From: Phaeosaccion multiseriatum
Lineage: Eukaryota > Ochrophyta, other classes
Assembly: GCA_965112735.1 (NCBI GenBank)
Contig: OZ218952.1
Location: 2,790,001-2,854,000, forward strand
Length of the DNA: 64,000 nucleotides
Direction: 5' to 3'
The translations under genes were made by a program, and so were the position numbers. Positions 45,045-57,354 of this stretch are shown one piece after another. The first letter of the stretch is position 1; every line of letters starts with the position of its first letter. The notes below the pieces were generated by a model, which was not told the DNA's origin, did no database searches, and was given only the letters and a program-made list of their open reading frames with translations.

Positions 45045-48000
45045 ACACCCACCCACCCTCTGTCCTGACACCCACCCACCCTCTGTCCTGACACCCACCC
45101 ACCCTCTGTCCTGACACCCACCCCACCCTCTGTCCTGACACCTAACCACCCAACCCCCGTCCTGACACCCACCCACCCTCTGTCCTGACACCCACCCACC
45201 TTCTGTCCTGACACCCACCCACCCTCTGTCCTGACACCCACCCACCCTCTGTCCTGACACCCACCCACCCTCTGTCCTAACACCCACCCACCCTCTGTCC
45301 TAACACCCACCCACCCTCTGTCCTAACACCCACCCACCCTCTGTCCTGACACCCACCCACCCTCTGTCCTGACACCCACCCACCCTCTGTCCTAACACCC
45401 ACCCACCCTCTGTCCTAACACCCACCCACCCTCTGTCCTAACACCCACCCACCCTCTGTCCTGACACCCACCCACCCTCTGTCCTAACACCCACCCACCC
45501 TCTGTCCTGACACCCACCCACCCTCTGTCCTGACACCCACCCACCCTCTGTCCTAACACCCACCCACCCTCTGTCCTGACACCCACCCATCCTCTGTCCT
45601 GACACCCACCCACCCTCTGTCCTGACAACCCACCTACCCTCTGTCCTGACACGCACCCATCCTCTGTCCTTAACACCCACCCACCCTCTGTCCTGACACC
45701 CACCCACCCTCTGTCCTGACACCCACCCACCCTCTGTCCTGACACCCACCCACCCTCTGTCCTGACACCCACCCACCCTCTGTCCTGACACCCACCCACC
45801 TTCTGTCCGGACACCCACCCACCCTCTGTCCTACATTCGCCCACCTCTCCTGACACCCACCCACCCTCTGTCCCGACACCCACCCACCCTCTGTCCTGAC
45901 ACCCACCCACCCTCTGTCCTACAATCGCCCACCCTCTGTCCTAACACCCACCCACCCTCTGTCCTGACACTCACCCACCCTCTGTCCTGACACCCACCCA
46001 TCCTCTGTCCTGACACCCACCCACCCTCTGTCCTACATTCGCCCACCCTCTGTCCTGACACCTACCCACCCTCTGTCCTGACACTCACCCACCCTCTGTC
46101 CTGACACCCACCCATCCTCTGTCCTGACACCCACCCACCCTCTGTCCTACATTCGCCCACCCTCTGTCCTGACACCCACCCACCTTCTGTCCTGATACTC
46201 ACCCACCCTCTGTCCCGACACCCACCAACCCTCTGTCCTGACACCACCCACCCTCTGTCCTGACACCCCACCCACCCTCTGTCCTGATACCCCACCCACC
46301 CTCTGTCCTGACACCCACCCACCCTCTGTCCTGACACCCACCCACCTTCTGTCCTGACACCCACCCACCCTCTGTCCTGACACCCTCCCACCCTCTGTCC
46401 TGACACCCACCCACCCTCTGTCCTGACACCCCACCCACCCTCTGTCCTGACACCCACCCACCCTCTGTCCTGACACCCACCCACCCTCTGTCCTGACACC
46501 CACCCACCCTCTGTCCTAACACCCACCCACCCTCTGTCCTGACACCCACCTACCCTCTGTCCTGACACCCACCCACCCTCTGTCCTAACACCCACCCACC
46601 CTCTGTCCTGACACCCACCCACCCTCTGTCCTGACATCCACCCACCCTCTGTCCTAACACCCACCCACCCTCTGTCCTGACACCCACCCACCCTCTGTCC
46701 TAACACCCACCCACCCTCTGTCCTGACACCCACCCACCCTCTGTCCTGACACCCACCCACCCTCTGTCCTAACACCCACCCACCCTCTGTCCTGACACCC
46801 ACCCACCCTCTGTCCTGACACCCACCCACCCTCTGTCCTGACAACCCACCTACCCTCTGTCCTGACACCCACCCATCCTCTGTCCTTAACACCCACCCAC
46901 CCTCTGTCCTGACACCCACCCACCCTCTGTCCTGACACCCACCCACCCTCTGTCCTGACACCCACCCACCCTCTGTCCTGACACCCACCCACCCTCTGTC
47001 CTGACACCCACCCACCTTCTGTCCGGACACCCACCCACCCTCTGTCCTACATTCGCCCACTTCTCCTGACACCCACCCACCCTCTGTCCCGACACCCACC
47101 CACCCTCTGTCCTGACACCCACCCACCCTCTGTCCTACAATCGCCCACCCTCTGTCCTGACACCCACCCACCCTCTGTCCTGACACTCACCCACCCTCTG
47201 TCCTGACACCCACCCATCCTCTGTCCTGACACCCACCCACCCTCTGTCCTACATTCGCCCACCCTCTGTCCTGACACCTACCCACCCTCTGTCCTGACAC
47301 TCACCCACCCTCTGTCCTGACACCCACCCATCCTCTGTCCTGACACCCACCCACCCTCTGTCCTGACACCCCACCCACCCTCTGTCCTGACACCCACCGA
47401 CCCTCTGTCCTGACACCCACCCACCCTCTGTCCTGACACCCACCCACCCTCTGTCCTGACACCCACCCACCCTCTGTCCTGACACCCACCCACCCTCTGT
47501 CCTGACACCCACCCACCCTCTGTCCTGACACCCACCCACCTTCTGTCCGGACACCCACCCACCCTCTGTCCTACATTCGCCCACTTCTCCTGACACCCAC
47601 CCACCCTCTGTCCCGACACCCACCCACCCTCTGTCCTGACACCCACCCACCCTCTGTCCTACAATCGCCCACCCTCTGTCCTGACACCCACCCACCCTCT
47701 GTCCTGACACTCACCCACCCTCTGTCCTGACACCCACCCATCCTCTGTCCTGACACCCACCCACCCTCTGTCCTACATTCGCCCACCCTCTGTCCTGACA
47801 CCTACCCACCCTCTGTCCTGACACTCACCCACCCTCTGTCCTGACACCCACCCATCCTCTGTCCTGACACCCACCCACCCTCTGTCCTGACACCCCACCC
47901 ACCCTCTGTCCTGACACCCACCGACCCTCTGTCCTGACACCCACCCACCCTCTGTCCTGACACCCACCCACCCTCTGTCCTGACACCCACCCACCCTCTG

Positions 48001-50800
48001 TCCTAACACCCACCCACCCTCTGTCCTAACACCCACCCACCCTCTGTCCTAACACCCACCCACCCTCTGTCCTGACACCCACCCACCCTCTGTCCTGACA
48101 CCCACCCACCCTCTGTCCTAACACCCACCCACCCTCTGTCCTAACACCCACCCACCCTCTGTCCTAACACCCACCCACCCTCTGTCCTGACACCCACCCA
48201 CCCTCTGTCCTAACACCCACCCACCCTCTGTCCTGACACCCACCCACCCTCTGTCCTGACACCCACCCACCCTCTGTCCTAACACCCACCCACCCTCTGT
48301 CCTGACACCCACCCATCCTCTGTCCTGACACCCACCCACCCTCTGTCCTGACAACCCACCTACCCTCTGTCCTGACACGCACCCATCCTCTGTCCTTAAC
48401 ACCCACCCACCCTCTGTCCTGACACCCACCCACCCTCTGTCCTGACACCCACCCACCCTCTGTCCTGACACCCACCCACCCTCTGTCCTGACACCCACCC
48501 ACCCTCTGTCCTGACACCCACCCACCTTCTGTCCGGACACCCACCCACCCTCTGTCCTACATTCGCCCACCTCTCCTGACACCCACCCACCCTCTGTCCC
48601 GACACCCACCCACCCTCTGTCCTGACACCCACCCACCCTCTGTCCTACAATCGCCCACCCTCTGTCCTAACACCCACCCACCCTCTGTCCTGACACTCAC
48701 CCACCCTCTGTCCTGACACCCACCCATCCTCTGTCCTGACACCCACCCACCCTCTGTCCTACATTCGCCCACCCTCTGTCCTGACACCTACCCACCCTCT
48801 GTCCTGACACTCACCCACCCTCTGTCCTGACACCCACCCATCCTCTGTCCTGACACCCACCCACCCTCTGTCCTACATTCGCCCACCCTCTGTCCTGACA
48901 CCCACCCACCTTCTGTCCTGATACTCACCCACCCTCTGTCCCGACACCCACCAACCCTCTGTCCTGACACCACCCACCCTCTGTCCTGACACCCCACCCA
49001 CCCTCTGTCCTGATACCCCACCCACCCTCTGTCCTGACACCCACCCACCCTCTGTCCTGACACCCACCCACCTTCTGTCCTGACACCCACCCACCCTCTG
49101 TCCTGACACCCACCCACCCTCTGTCCTGACACCCACCCACCCTCTGTCCTGACACCCCACCCACCCTCTGTCCTGACACCCACCCACCCTCTGTCCTGAC
49201 ACCCACCCACCCTCTGTCCTGACACCCACCCACCCTCTGTCCTAACACCCACCCACCCTCTGTCCTGACACCCACCTACCCTCTGTCCTGACACCCACCC
49301 ACCCTCTGTCCTAACACCCACCCACCCTCTGTCCTGACACCCACCCACCCTCTGTCCTGACATCCACCCACCCTCTGTCCTAACACCCACCCACCCTCTG
49401 TCCTAACACCCACCCACCCTCTGTCCTGACACCCACCCACCCTCTGTCCTGACACCCACCCACCCTCTGTCCTGACACCCACCCACCCTCTGTCCTAACA
49501 CCCACCCACCCTCTGTCCTGACACCCACCCACCCTCTGTCCTGACACCCACCCACCCTCTGTCCTGACAACCCACCTACCCTCTGTCCTGACACCCACCC
49601 ATCCTCTGTCCTTAACACCCACCCACCCTCTGTCCTGACACCCACCCACCCTCTGTCCTGACACCCACCCACCCTCTGTCCTGACACCCACCCACCCTCT
49701 GTCCTGACACCCACCCACCCTCTGTCCTGACACCCACCCACCTTCTGTCCGGACACCCACCCACCCTCTGTCCTACATTCGCCCACCTCTCCTGACACCC
49801 ACCCACCCTCTGTCCCGACACCCACCCACCCTCTGTCCTGACACCCACCCACCCTCTGTCCTACAATCGCCCACCCTCTGTCCTGACACCCACCCACCCT
49901 CTGTCCTGACACTCACCCACCCTCTGTCCTGACACCCACCCATCCTCTGTCCTGACACCCACCCACCCTCTGTCCTACATTCGCCCACCCTCTGTCCTGA
50001 CACCTACCCACCCTCTGTCCTGACACTCACCCACCCTCTGTCCTGACACCCACCCATCCTCTGTCCTGACACCCACCCACCCTCTGTCCTACATTCGCCC
50101 ACCCTCTGTCCTGACACCCACCCACCTTCTGTCCTGATACTCACCCACCCTCTGTCCCGACACCCACCAACCCTCTGTCCTGACACCACCCACCCTCTGT
50201 CCTGACACCCCACCCACCCTCTGTCCTGATACCCCACCCACCCTCTGTCCTGACATCCACCCACCCTCTGTCCTAACACCGACCCACCCTCTGTCCTGAC
50301 ACCCACCCACCCTCTGTCCTACATTCGCCCACCCTCTGTCCTGACATCCACCCACCCTCTGTCCCGACACCCACCCACCCTCTGTCCTGACACCCACCCA
50401 CCCTCTGTCCTACATTCCCCCACCCTCTGTCCTGACACCCACCCACCCTCTGTCCTGACACCCACCCACCCTCTGTCCTGACACCCCACCCACCCTCTGT
50501 CCTGACACCCACCCACCCTCTGTCCTAACACCCACCCACCCTCTGTCCTGACACCCACCCACCCTCTGTCCGGACACCCACCCACCCTCTGTCCTGACAC
50601 CCACCACCCTCTGTCTTGACACCCACCCACCCTCTGTCCTACATTCGCCCACCCTCTCTCCTGACACCCACCCACCCACCCTCTGTCCGGGCACCCACCC
50701 ACCCTCTGTCTTGACACCCACCCACCCTCTGTCTTGACACCCACCCACCCTCTGTACTGACACCCACCCATCCTCTGTCTTGACACCCACCCACCCTGTA
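45045..50800 (+). repeat. 23-bp minisatellite, about 250 copies, intergenic
   Basis: Same unit as the intronic array. It lies between the convergent CBS (+) and thioesterase-like (-) genes. Variant units (CTACATTCGCC, CTACAATCGCC, CTAACACC) mark higher-order repetition: blocks recur at 2726 bp (45392-45910 and 48118-48636) and 524 bp (47047 and 47571). The many minus-strand reading frames are artefacts. Confidence 0.98.
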
Positions 50801-50967
50801 CTGACAGTACTGACAGCTCTTGCGCTTGATATGGAGAAGTAAAAGCACACAAGAGAGACACGTCGTGTTTGTATATTGACGCATAGGAGTCATCCTAAGC
50901 ACATGGGAAAACGCAAACAAGAAATGATTGGCATGGATCGTCGCCAATTGGGGGAAAGCCTAGAAGC

Positions 50968-53900
50968 CTATGGGTCGTAGTGGATGATATCTCCCTCCTT
51001 GTCATAGGCCTCGTCCATGCCTTCCTCCTCGGAATGTTTGAACACGACCACTTTCTGCTTCTGCTTCTGCTTCTTCGTTGGCTTCTTATTCTTGTTCTTG
51101 TTCTTCACCACCACGGGAGTCAGTCCTAGTCCTGCTGCTGAATCACCAATTGCCGCTCCAGTAGCAGCTCCAGACGTCGTCGCCGTCAGAAGGCCCTTCG
51201 AGACACGAGCGAGGAGGCCCCCTTCCCCTCCTTCAGCTGCACCTCCTTGTACTTCCTCTCCTTCAACTTGAACTTCAACTCGTGGCACCTCATCGTCTGC
51301 TGCTCCTCCTTTTCCATCCACACCTATCCCTACTCCTTCCTCTGCATCTGTACCTGCTTTTGCTGCTGTAGCACCAACTGCTGCTTCTACGGCCCCTGAC
51401 ACAGACTGCAGTCGAAGATGCAGGGCCTTCTCCTCTTCCCGATGCATCGCCTCCACCTCGAGCGCCAGACCGTCTTGGATGGCACGGAGGAGGGCGGTCC
51501 TGCCTAATGTGCTTCGGAGATAGAAGGGCCCTCCTCCTGGCACGAAAAGCGTCTTGCACTCACACTCCGTCTCCAGGCCCCAGCTGATGAGACGAGAGGG
51601 ATGAGAGAGAAGGGGGGGGGGGGAGGGAGGGAGAGAGAGAGAGGAAAGGAGAGAGAGGGGGGGGGGGAGAGGGAGAGGGGGGGGAGGGGGGGGGAGAGGA
51701 ACAGAGAGGAAGGGAGGGGGGGAGGGAGGGAGGGAGGGAGGGAGGGAGGGAGGGACAGAGAGAGGGAGGGGGGGAGACATGGCAACACACCGTGTGATGG
51801 ATGCATGCATTGGTAGTGCAGGGTTGAAGGTCGTGAAGGAGGAGGGAGATTGGTTTGGTCAGCAGCTGTGACTTGACTGTCAACTTGAACACGACTTCCA
51901 CAACTTCACACCACTTCACCTTGACTCCCACCATATGCTTCCACCTCGCAGTCACACTCCATCGGCCAAACAGCCCGCCATGGTGTCTTTCTTGTCCCCC
52001 TCCCCTCTGCTCCTTACTCCCCCCTAACCCCCCCCAACCCTTGCCACTCTAACGCCGAGAGAGAGGCAAGATCGATAATACAAGATTGATCACGTAATCC
52101 TGTACGTACGTACGTACGTACGTACGTACGTACGTACCCCTCTAGATTGATAAGGTTTCCGTCCAGTGCCCCCCCCGCGGCCAAGATGGGGCATTTGAGG
52201 CGAGGCCCCACCTCGTACTCGTAACTGTCGAGAAATCTTGCCGTAGGATGCCGTAGGACGCAGAAGAGGGAGGGAGGGAGCGAGGGAGGGAGGGAGGGAG
52301 GGGGGGCAAGAGGAACGGGAGGGAAGGGCAGGGAAGGAAAGGTAAGGGGGAGATGAGAGGGAGAGAGCGGGAGAGGGAGGGCGCCAGAGAAAGACGAATA
52401 GAGAGGGGCAAAAGACGACCAGAAACGCTTTGGAAGGCAAAGGCCGGTCGTGGTACTCGACAAGGCCCGGACCGCCCGCCCCCCCTCCTAGTCCCCTGCC
52501 ATCCACTGCCATCCACAGACATGACTCACTGCAAGTCCGCTGCCAGCTGGGGGATGAAGAGCCTAAGCAAGCCCTCGTTCTCCACCAGCTCCTCGGGGAG
52601 CCCGCCCTAATGTTCAGGGTGCAATGCCGTACCAAAAGAGGTGTAGATCGATACGTACATAGATGGGCGGATAGGTTGACAGGTTGATAGGTAGATAGAT
52701 ACACAGGTTATATGAGTCCGCAATACCGTGCAGAAAGAGGTCTTCGACAGCTACGGAGGTAGATAAGGTTAGTGGATATTAGAGTAGAGTCCATGAGCAA
52801 TCCAAAAACTCCAAAAGAAGACATGTCCGAATCCAAAAAAGCGCCTCCCTCCCCCCTTCCCCTACCCTTTCGTTTCGTTTCGCCTGTCTTTTCCGCTGCT
52901 GTTGTTGCTGGTGTTGCTGCTGCTGCCACTACTCTAAGCAAGTTGGTGGCGCGTAACACTCACCCGTTCACAGACGGCGTCCTGAAAGTCCTGATTGAGA
53001 GCGTGCAGTACACTGCCGTAGTCATCGAACACACACAGCTTGCCCAACTTTGCTTGTGTATGGAACAGCTGAGGAGCGTTCATACCAGACACAAACAGCG
53101 CGTGAGTGGGCTGAGAGTGCGAGTGCGCGTGGTGGTCGTCTTCGTCGCCGTCGTCGTCGTGCTGGCGATCTGCAGGCAGGAAGGGGGGGGGGGGGGGTGA
53201 GGGGTGAGGGATAAGGAGATTTAAGGGTTGGCGAGGGGGGCGAAGGGGAAGGGACAACAAGAGGAGGCATGCTGCAGGCATACATACAGGAGGCAAGCAT
53301 CAATGAAGCGAGATGGAGAGAGAGGATGATGAGAGGGCCAGGCAAAGCCTCAACAATGTGCAACTCTACACCTGTATTGGCGTGGGTGAAGGAGAGGCGT
53401 AGGATAGTGTCCCGGCGGCGCTCTAGCTCTCTTGTGACCTCAAAGGCCAACAGAGCACCGAGCTCATGTCCGAACATTGCCAGGGGAAGGTCCGGGGCGA
53501 AGGAGCCTGACGAGCAGGGGTTAGCGTCTGACAAGGCTGCTGACAAGGGGGTGGTGTCGACTCGGACAATGTCGAGGTGTATCAGAGCACTGCGTCAAGG
53601 GAGATGAAGGGAGGGAGGGAGGGAGGGAGGGAGGAGAGGAAGCAGGGAGGGAGGGAGGGCAGGAGGAGAGCCCGGTCAGGAGAGGGGGGCAGGGGAAACA
53701 AAAGCAGGGTGGTGCCCTTCCTCCCACAAGGAGGAGAGAGAGATGCAAGGAAGTGGACCATCGCCTCTCTTCCAAAGGAGTTGCGCAGTTCTCCCAGCCT
53801 CGCTTCCCCGCCATTTATCACTCTCGCTCGCCCATTGATTCACTCACTCACGCACTCACGCTCTCTCTCCCTCACTCACTCTGCAATATCGGACACGACG

Positions 53901-54616
53901 GAGGGAAAGTCACGCAGCAAGTCATCCGTCCGCTCCAGGCGGCCCGGCAAGCGCAGCATGATCACCTCTACATGGGGCAAAAAGCCCTCCCACTGCGAGT
54001 ATGCCAGGTGCGTGCCTCCCGCCCAGGGGAAGCACAAGAGACGGATCTCCGCCGATGGTCTGCGGGAGCGATAGGTTATCCAACGAAGCGCTTTGGCCAT
54101 ACGCGTGCTACGCATACTCATGGGGAAGCCACCAATGGTGGCGGTGGTGTTGCTTCCAACCCCGACTTCGTCATCTCCTCCTTTGTCCCCGTCGCCCAGC
54201 TCGTGCTCTTCGTCGTCGCTGCTGCTGTCTCCTCCACCTCGGCGAAAGAGTCTCTCTGCAAAAGAACCATAAAAGGTGGATCTGTCGTGTCGCTCTTCCT
54301 CTGGCACAGGGTGATCTCCTTCGTCTTGGTCGTTGTCTTCATCGTCGTTCTCCTTCTCTTGCTGCTCCTTCGCCTCCTCCTTGTCGTCCTCATCTATACG
54401 CTCCTCTCCAGTATCTGTGGTGCTATTCCAGTCCTGGTGCTGATTTTTCTCCTCCTCCTGCCACCTTTCTTCCTCTTCTTCCTCCTCATCCTCTTCTCTC
54501 AGGACCTCCATCCATCTACCCAAGGAAGTAGAAGGGGAAAAAGAACAAAAAAAAACGACAGGCAGTTGAAAATTTCTGAAGTCGAGGAAACCGACTGGCC
54601 CGGGGCGGTGAGACAT
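50968..54616 (-). CDS. Type II thioesterase-like alpha/beta-hydrolase, catalytic residues lost
   Basis: Six exons join in frame: 54616-53880, 53589-53372, 53169-52964, 52606-52530, 52236-52138 and 51583-50968 (650 aa). After a ~175-residue acidic N-terminus, the family motifs appear in order: LLCFPWAGGTHLAYSQW, MLRLPGRLER, AMFGHELGALLAFE, HALFVSGMNAP, GGLPEELVENEGLLRLFIPQ, LDSYEYEVGPRLKCPI, AAGGALDG and LFVPGGGPFYL. In active type II thioesterases the nucleophile is Ser in GHSxG and the base is His in GGHF. Here they are Glu (codon 53463-53465) and Pro (51526-51528). The acidic residue (GGALDG) remains. The fold is probably kept without hydrolysis. The C-terminal extension ends in a Lys/Asn/Gln-rich stretch and DIIHYDP. 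The start is the first ATG; a later Met (MEVLREED) is possible. Confidence 0.85.
51611..51775. repeat. GGGA/GAGA-rich tract in an intron of the thioesterase-like gene
   Basis: Purine-rich on the + strand and pyrimidine-rich on the coding strand, directly upstream of the last exon's acceptor. It acts as a long polypyrimidine tract. Confidence 0.9.
52102..52137. repeat. (GTAC)9 at a splice donor
   Basis: Nine perfect GTAC units. On the gene's (minus) strand the intron begins with this array, giving a series of GTACGT donors every four bases. Confidence 0.95.
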
Positions 54617-54673
54617 TACTTTTAGACAATCATAGATGGCACTTAAGGGTATACATTCACCTCAATCACCATC

Positions 54674-55131
54674 TCGGCCCCGTGCACGCCTAGCGGCCTA
54701 GGCCTATTTTGGAAAATTGCCCGGCCTAGCGAGGGCCGTAGGCCCTCGGCCTATTTATAGGCCGCCTAGGCGGCGGCCTAGGCGGGGGCCGGAGGCCCGC
54801 GGCCTAGGGCAGACGCCAACTAGGCGCAGGTCCAGGGCGGGAATATGCTCGTATGCCCCTGGGCTGGCCCGGAACCCGCCCAAGTGTCGTCAGTTTTAAG
54901 CAAATGTATTGTATGGGATAAGTGAGGAGTAGACTTGGTTCGTGTTGTCTCTTTCCGCCTCGCTGGCCCTACGAGGAGTCCGGCTTCTGCGTGTGCTGCT
55001 ACCCACTGGCTGGGCGGCACCACGCACGCGCCCACGGTCACTGGGAGGCTGCCTAGAGGCGGGCTATAGGCCGCCTTGGGCTGAAAAGTGAGCGGCCTAG
55101 AGCCTAGGCCGCTAGGCGTGCACGGGGCCGA
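54674..55131. mobile_element. 458-bp non-autonomous DNA transposon-like element
   Basis: Perfect 30-bp terminal inverted repeats: the left end begins TCGGCCCCGTGCACGCCTAG (54674-54703) and the right end 55102-55131 is its exact reverse complement. The hexamer ACCATC flanks both ends (54668-54673 and 55132-55137) as a target-site duplication. The left part is rich in GGCCTAGG-like palindromes that could fold into hairpins. No transposase frame is present. Identical arms suggest recent activity. Confidence 0.88.
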
Positions 55132-55140
55132 ACCATCAGT

Positions 55141-55275
55141 CGACATCAGGGCCCGAAGCGCGCTATCCGATAGCGGATAGCGCGCCGGCGATAGCGGATG
55201 ATTTCTGATTATGGCGCCAGCCCGCCTTGATTACTGATTATGGCCGGCGCCAGCCGGCCTGGCTGATTGCTGATT
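55141..55275. repeat. Palindromic repeat cluster related to the 478-618 and 55753-55862 repeats
   Basis: GCGCGCTATCCGATAGCGGATAGCGCGC-type near-palindromes are followed by the CCGGCGCCAGCCGGCC and TGATTACTGATTAT units seen near the window's left end. Probably a degenerate, composite copy of the short TIR family. Confidence 0.7.
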
Positions 55276-55419
55276 TACGGCGGAGCCTGCACAGGTTTGC
55301 TCTATTTATCACATTAATTCGACGCCTGACGTCCTACCGAGGTCCTACCGACCTTCTCTTGGGTAGCATACGACTGGGCGGCGGCAAGTAGATACAACTG
55401 GCACGTTATGGCTATGTCA

Positions 55420-56130
55420 CGCAGGTGGTACCATGGGTCGAATGCGTACAGGGCGAGCGCTCTGGGCGAAAGCTGTGTCGCCGTAGCTGGCTATAGCAGC
55501 GCGGATGCCCTCCTTCACCAATGTGCCTCCCACAAAAGTCCTTCAAGAGACCAACAGAGAATCGAGCGTCGTGGTGGTTGCTACATGCAGAGGATGAATC
55601 AACGACGAGATTCCTGGTAGGGCTAGCAGGACCCCTCCCTTCCAAACAAAACCGGCATCCACACACGCCCCGTGCTGAATAAAGCGCTGGATGAAAGATG
55701 GGGGGATGATGCGGAGACCATTTCCGAAGCCACCTCCACACCTCGAGCATAGTCGACCCCTGACGCACTATCGCCCACATTCTCGATAGCGCGCTATCCG
55801 ATAGCGGATAGCGGATCGGCTGGCGCCGGCGATAGCGGATAGCGGATAGTGCATCAGGGGTTGAGCATTGAGCATAGTGTAAGCCCCTCTCCTTGCTCGC
55901 CAAAGTGGGTCGCTTGCGCACATCAGGTCCATGGCAGTCAGCGATGCGAAGACCTCCGCTGCTGCGGCGAGGAGGACCGAGGCGCTTGTTGGCGACCTCT
56001 CGGTCAAGCCATCTGCTGTACACAGACAGTAGCAATGGCCACCGAGGCTCGGCCAAAAAGGAGCTGCAAAGCCATCCCAGGTGGCCTTCATCGACAACGG
56101 CCGGTGCAGCGGGGTAGTGCCACTCACGGT
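55420..56130 (-). pseudogene. Degenerate ankyrin-repeat-like relic
   Basis: Short minus-strand stretches look like ankyrin repeats, but in different frames with stops between them: SGTTPLH near 56110-56130, FIQHGACVDAGFVWKGG near 55645-55690, and PLHVA further on. A 110-bp TIR element interrupts the sequence. No intact frame explains the whole region. The assignment rests on a few motifs and is tentative. Confidence 0.35.
55753..55862. mobile_element. 110-bp MITE-like element inside the relic
   Basis: The ends are inverted repeats (left TCGACCCCTGACGCACTATC, right complement AACCCCTGATGCACTATC). Flanks are GAGCATAG (55745-55752) and GAGCATTG (55863-55870), a 7/8 match consistent with an 8-bp target duplication. 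The interior is made of GCTATCCGATAGC palindromes. Confidence 0.75.
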
Positions 56131-56665
56131 CAGGGCATCACATGAGCAGCAGCCGAGCGAGCGAGAAGACGGGCCGCCACCACCACCCCTGGCCCGTATG
56201 GAGCAGCGCAGTCAAGTGGAATTTTGGTACCAGCAGCCAGAAGCCGCATCACCCCTCATCACCCCTTCCCTCAGACGCGACGTGGAGAGAAGTCTAACCA
56301 TTCATCCTGACTGAATAAACATGGGCGTTATTTTTTCACCGTTTTCGCCGGTCGTACGGGCGTACGACCAATTGCTCGAGGCCCCCCGGGAGAGTTGGAG
56401 TCCTCACCCTCTTCTCTCATCTAACATCGAAAAGCGAAAACATCCGAAGAACGTGCAAGTTGCACAGAAGTAGCATCCCTTTATACACATCCCTTGCATA
56501 GCTTTCGGCCTGCCTCTTATCCCAGGCTAGCAACGCTGAGGCAGAATTCTCTCAGGTAATATTGCGGAACCATTACCTTTGTTTTCTCGAGCCTTGCGTT
56601 TTGCATCTGCTCACCGGAACGCCGCCCATCTCCTCTGCCCCTTCCTCTCCTCACCTCAGGCAAAG
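56131..56665 (+). promoter_or_regulatory. Upstream region of the MATE gene
   Basis: Contains a perfect 20-bp palindrome at 56350-56369 (GGTCGTACGG and its complement) about 300 bp before the start codon, possibly a dimeric factor site. No gene is seen. A promoter is inferred from position. Confidence 0.4.
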
Positions 56666-57231
56666 ATGCCTGCATTTGGCCACCGATGTTGCAGACAGCA
56701 GCAGCAGACCCAGCTGCAGCGGCAGAAGCAGCAGCGAAGGTTACGCGCAGCCGGTTTAATTGCCTCACTGTTACTGCAGCAGGGTAGCGCATTCAGTGGG
56801 ACGGGAGCACTGCATGGGCAGTCTCTTTTGCGGCATGCCAAGGTTCGGCCAAGGGGGGAGAGTCGGTCTACCACTCTTGCTGGGCGAGTGGGGGCCTTCC
56901 AACCTCCAATACGGATAAACATGAGCAGCAACAGGAGACGAGGGGCATCTCTGGTTTGGCGGCAGGAAAGGGAAAGGGAAGGAGATGGCGGACCTGCTTC
57001 TACTGCTGCGGCGAGCTTACAGGAGGCTAGCATACGGAAACAAGAGGCTCAGTACGATGACGGCCCTCCGACGCCTTCTCCCTCGGAGGATGCCGCGGCG
57101 GCTATCTCTCAGCTCACGCCGATTTTCATCTTGGAAGGGGCGCCTGAAACGAGCCTCGACACTTCCGCTCTGGTGACCGCTGTAGGGACAGGGGCTGCCT
57201 ATACCGGCTCACCAGCGCTCAAGACACCCCC

Positions 57232-57276
<45 letters not shown>

Positions 57277-57318
57277 GCTGCAACAACAACAACAACCACA
57301 ACCACAACAACCACCACC

Positions 57319-57354
<36 letters not shown>

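Noticed and set aside
45045-50800. CRISPR-like array
   Set aside because: Units of 23 bp are directly adjacent with no unique spacers, in a eukaryotic context without cas genes.
40022-50861. Dozens of long minus-strand reading frames (up to 515 codons) rich in [12 protein letters not shown]
   Set aside because: They are translations of the 23-bp minisatellite, which lacks stops in all three minus phases. In the intron array they are antisense to a spliced gene.
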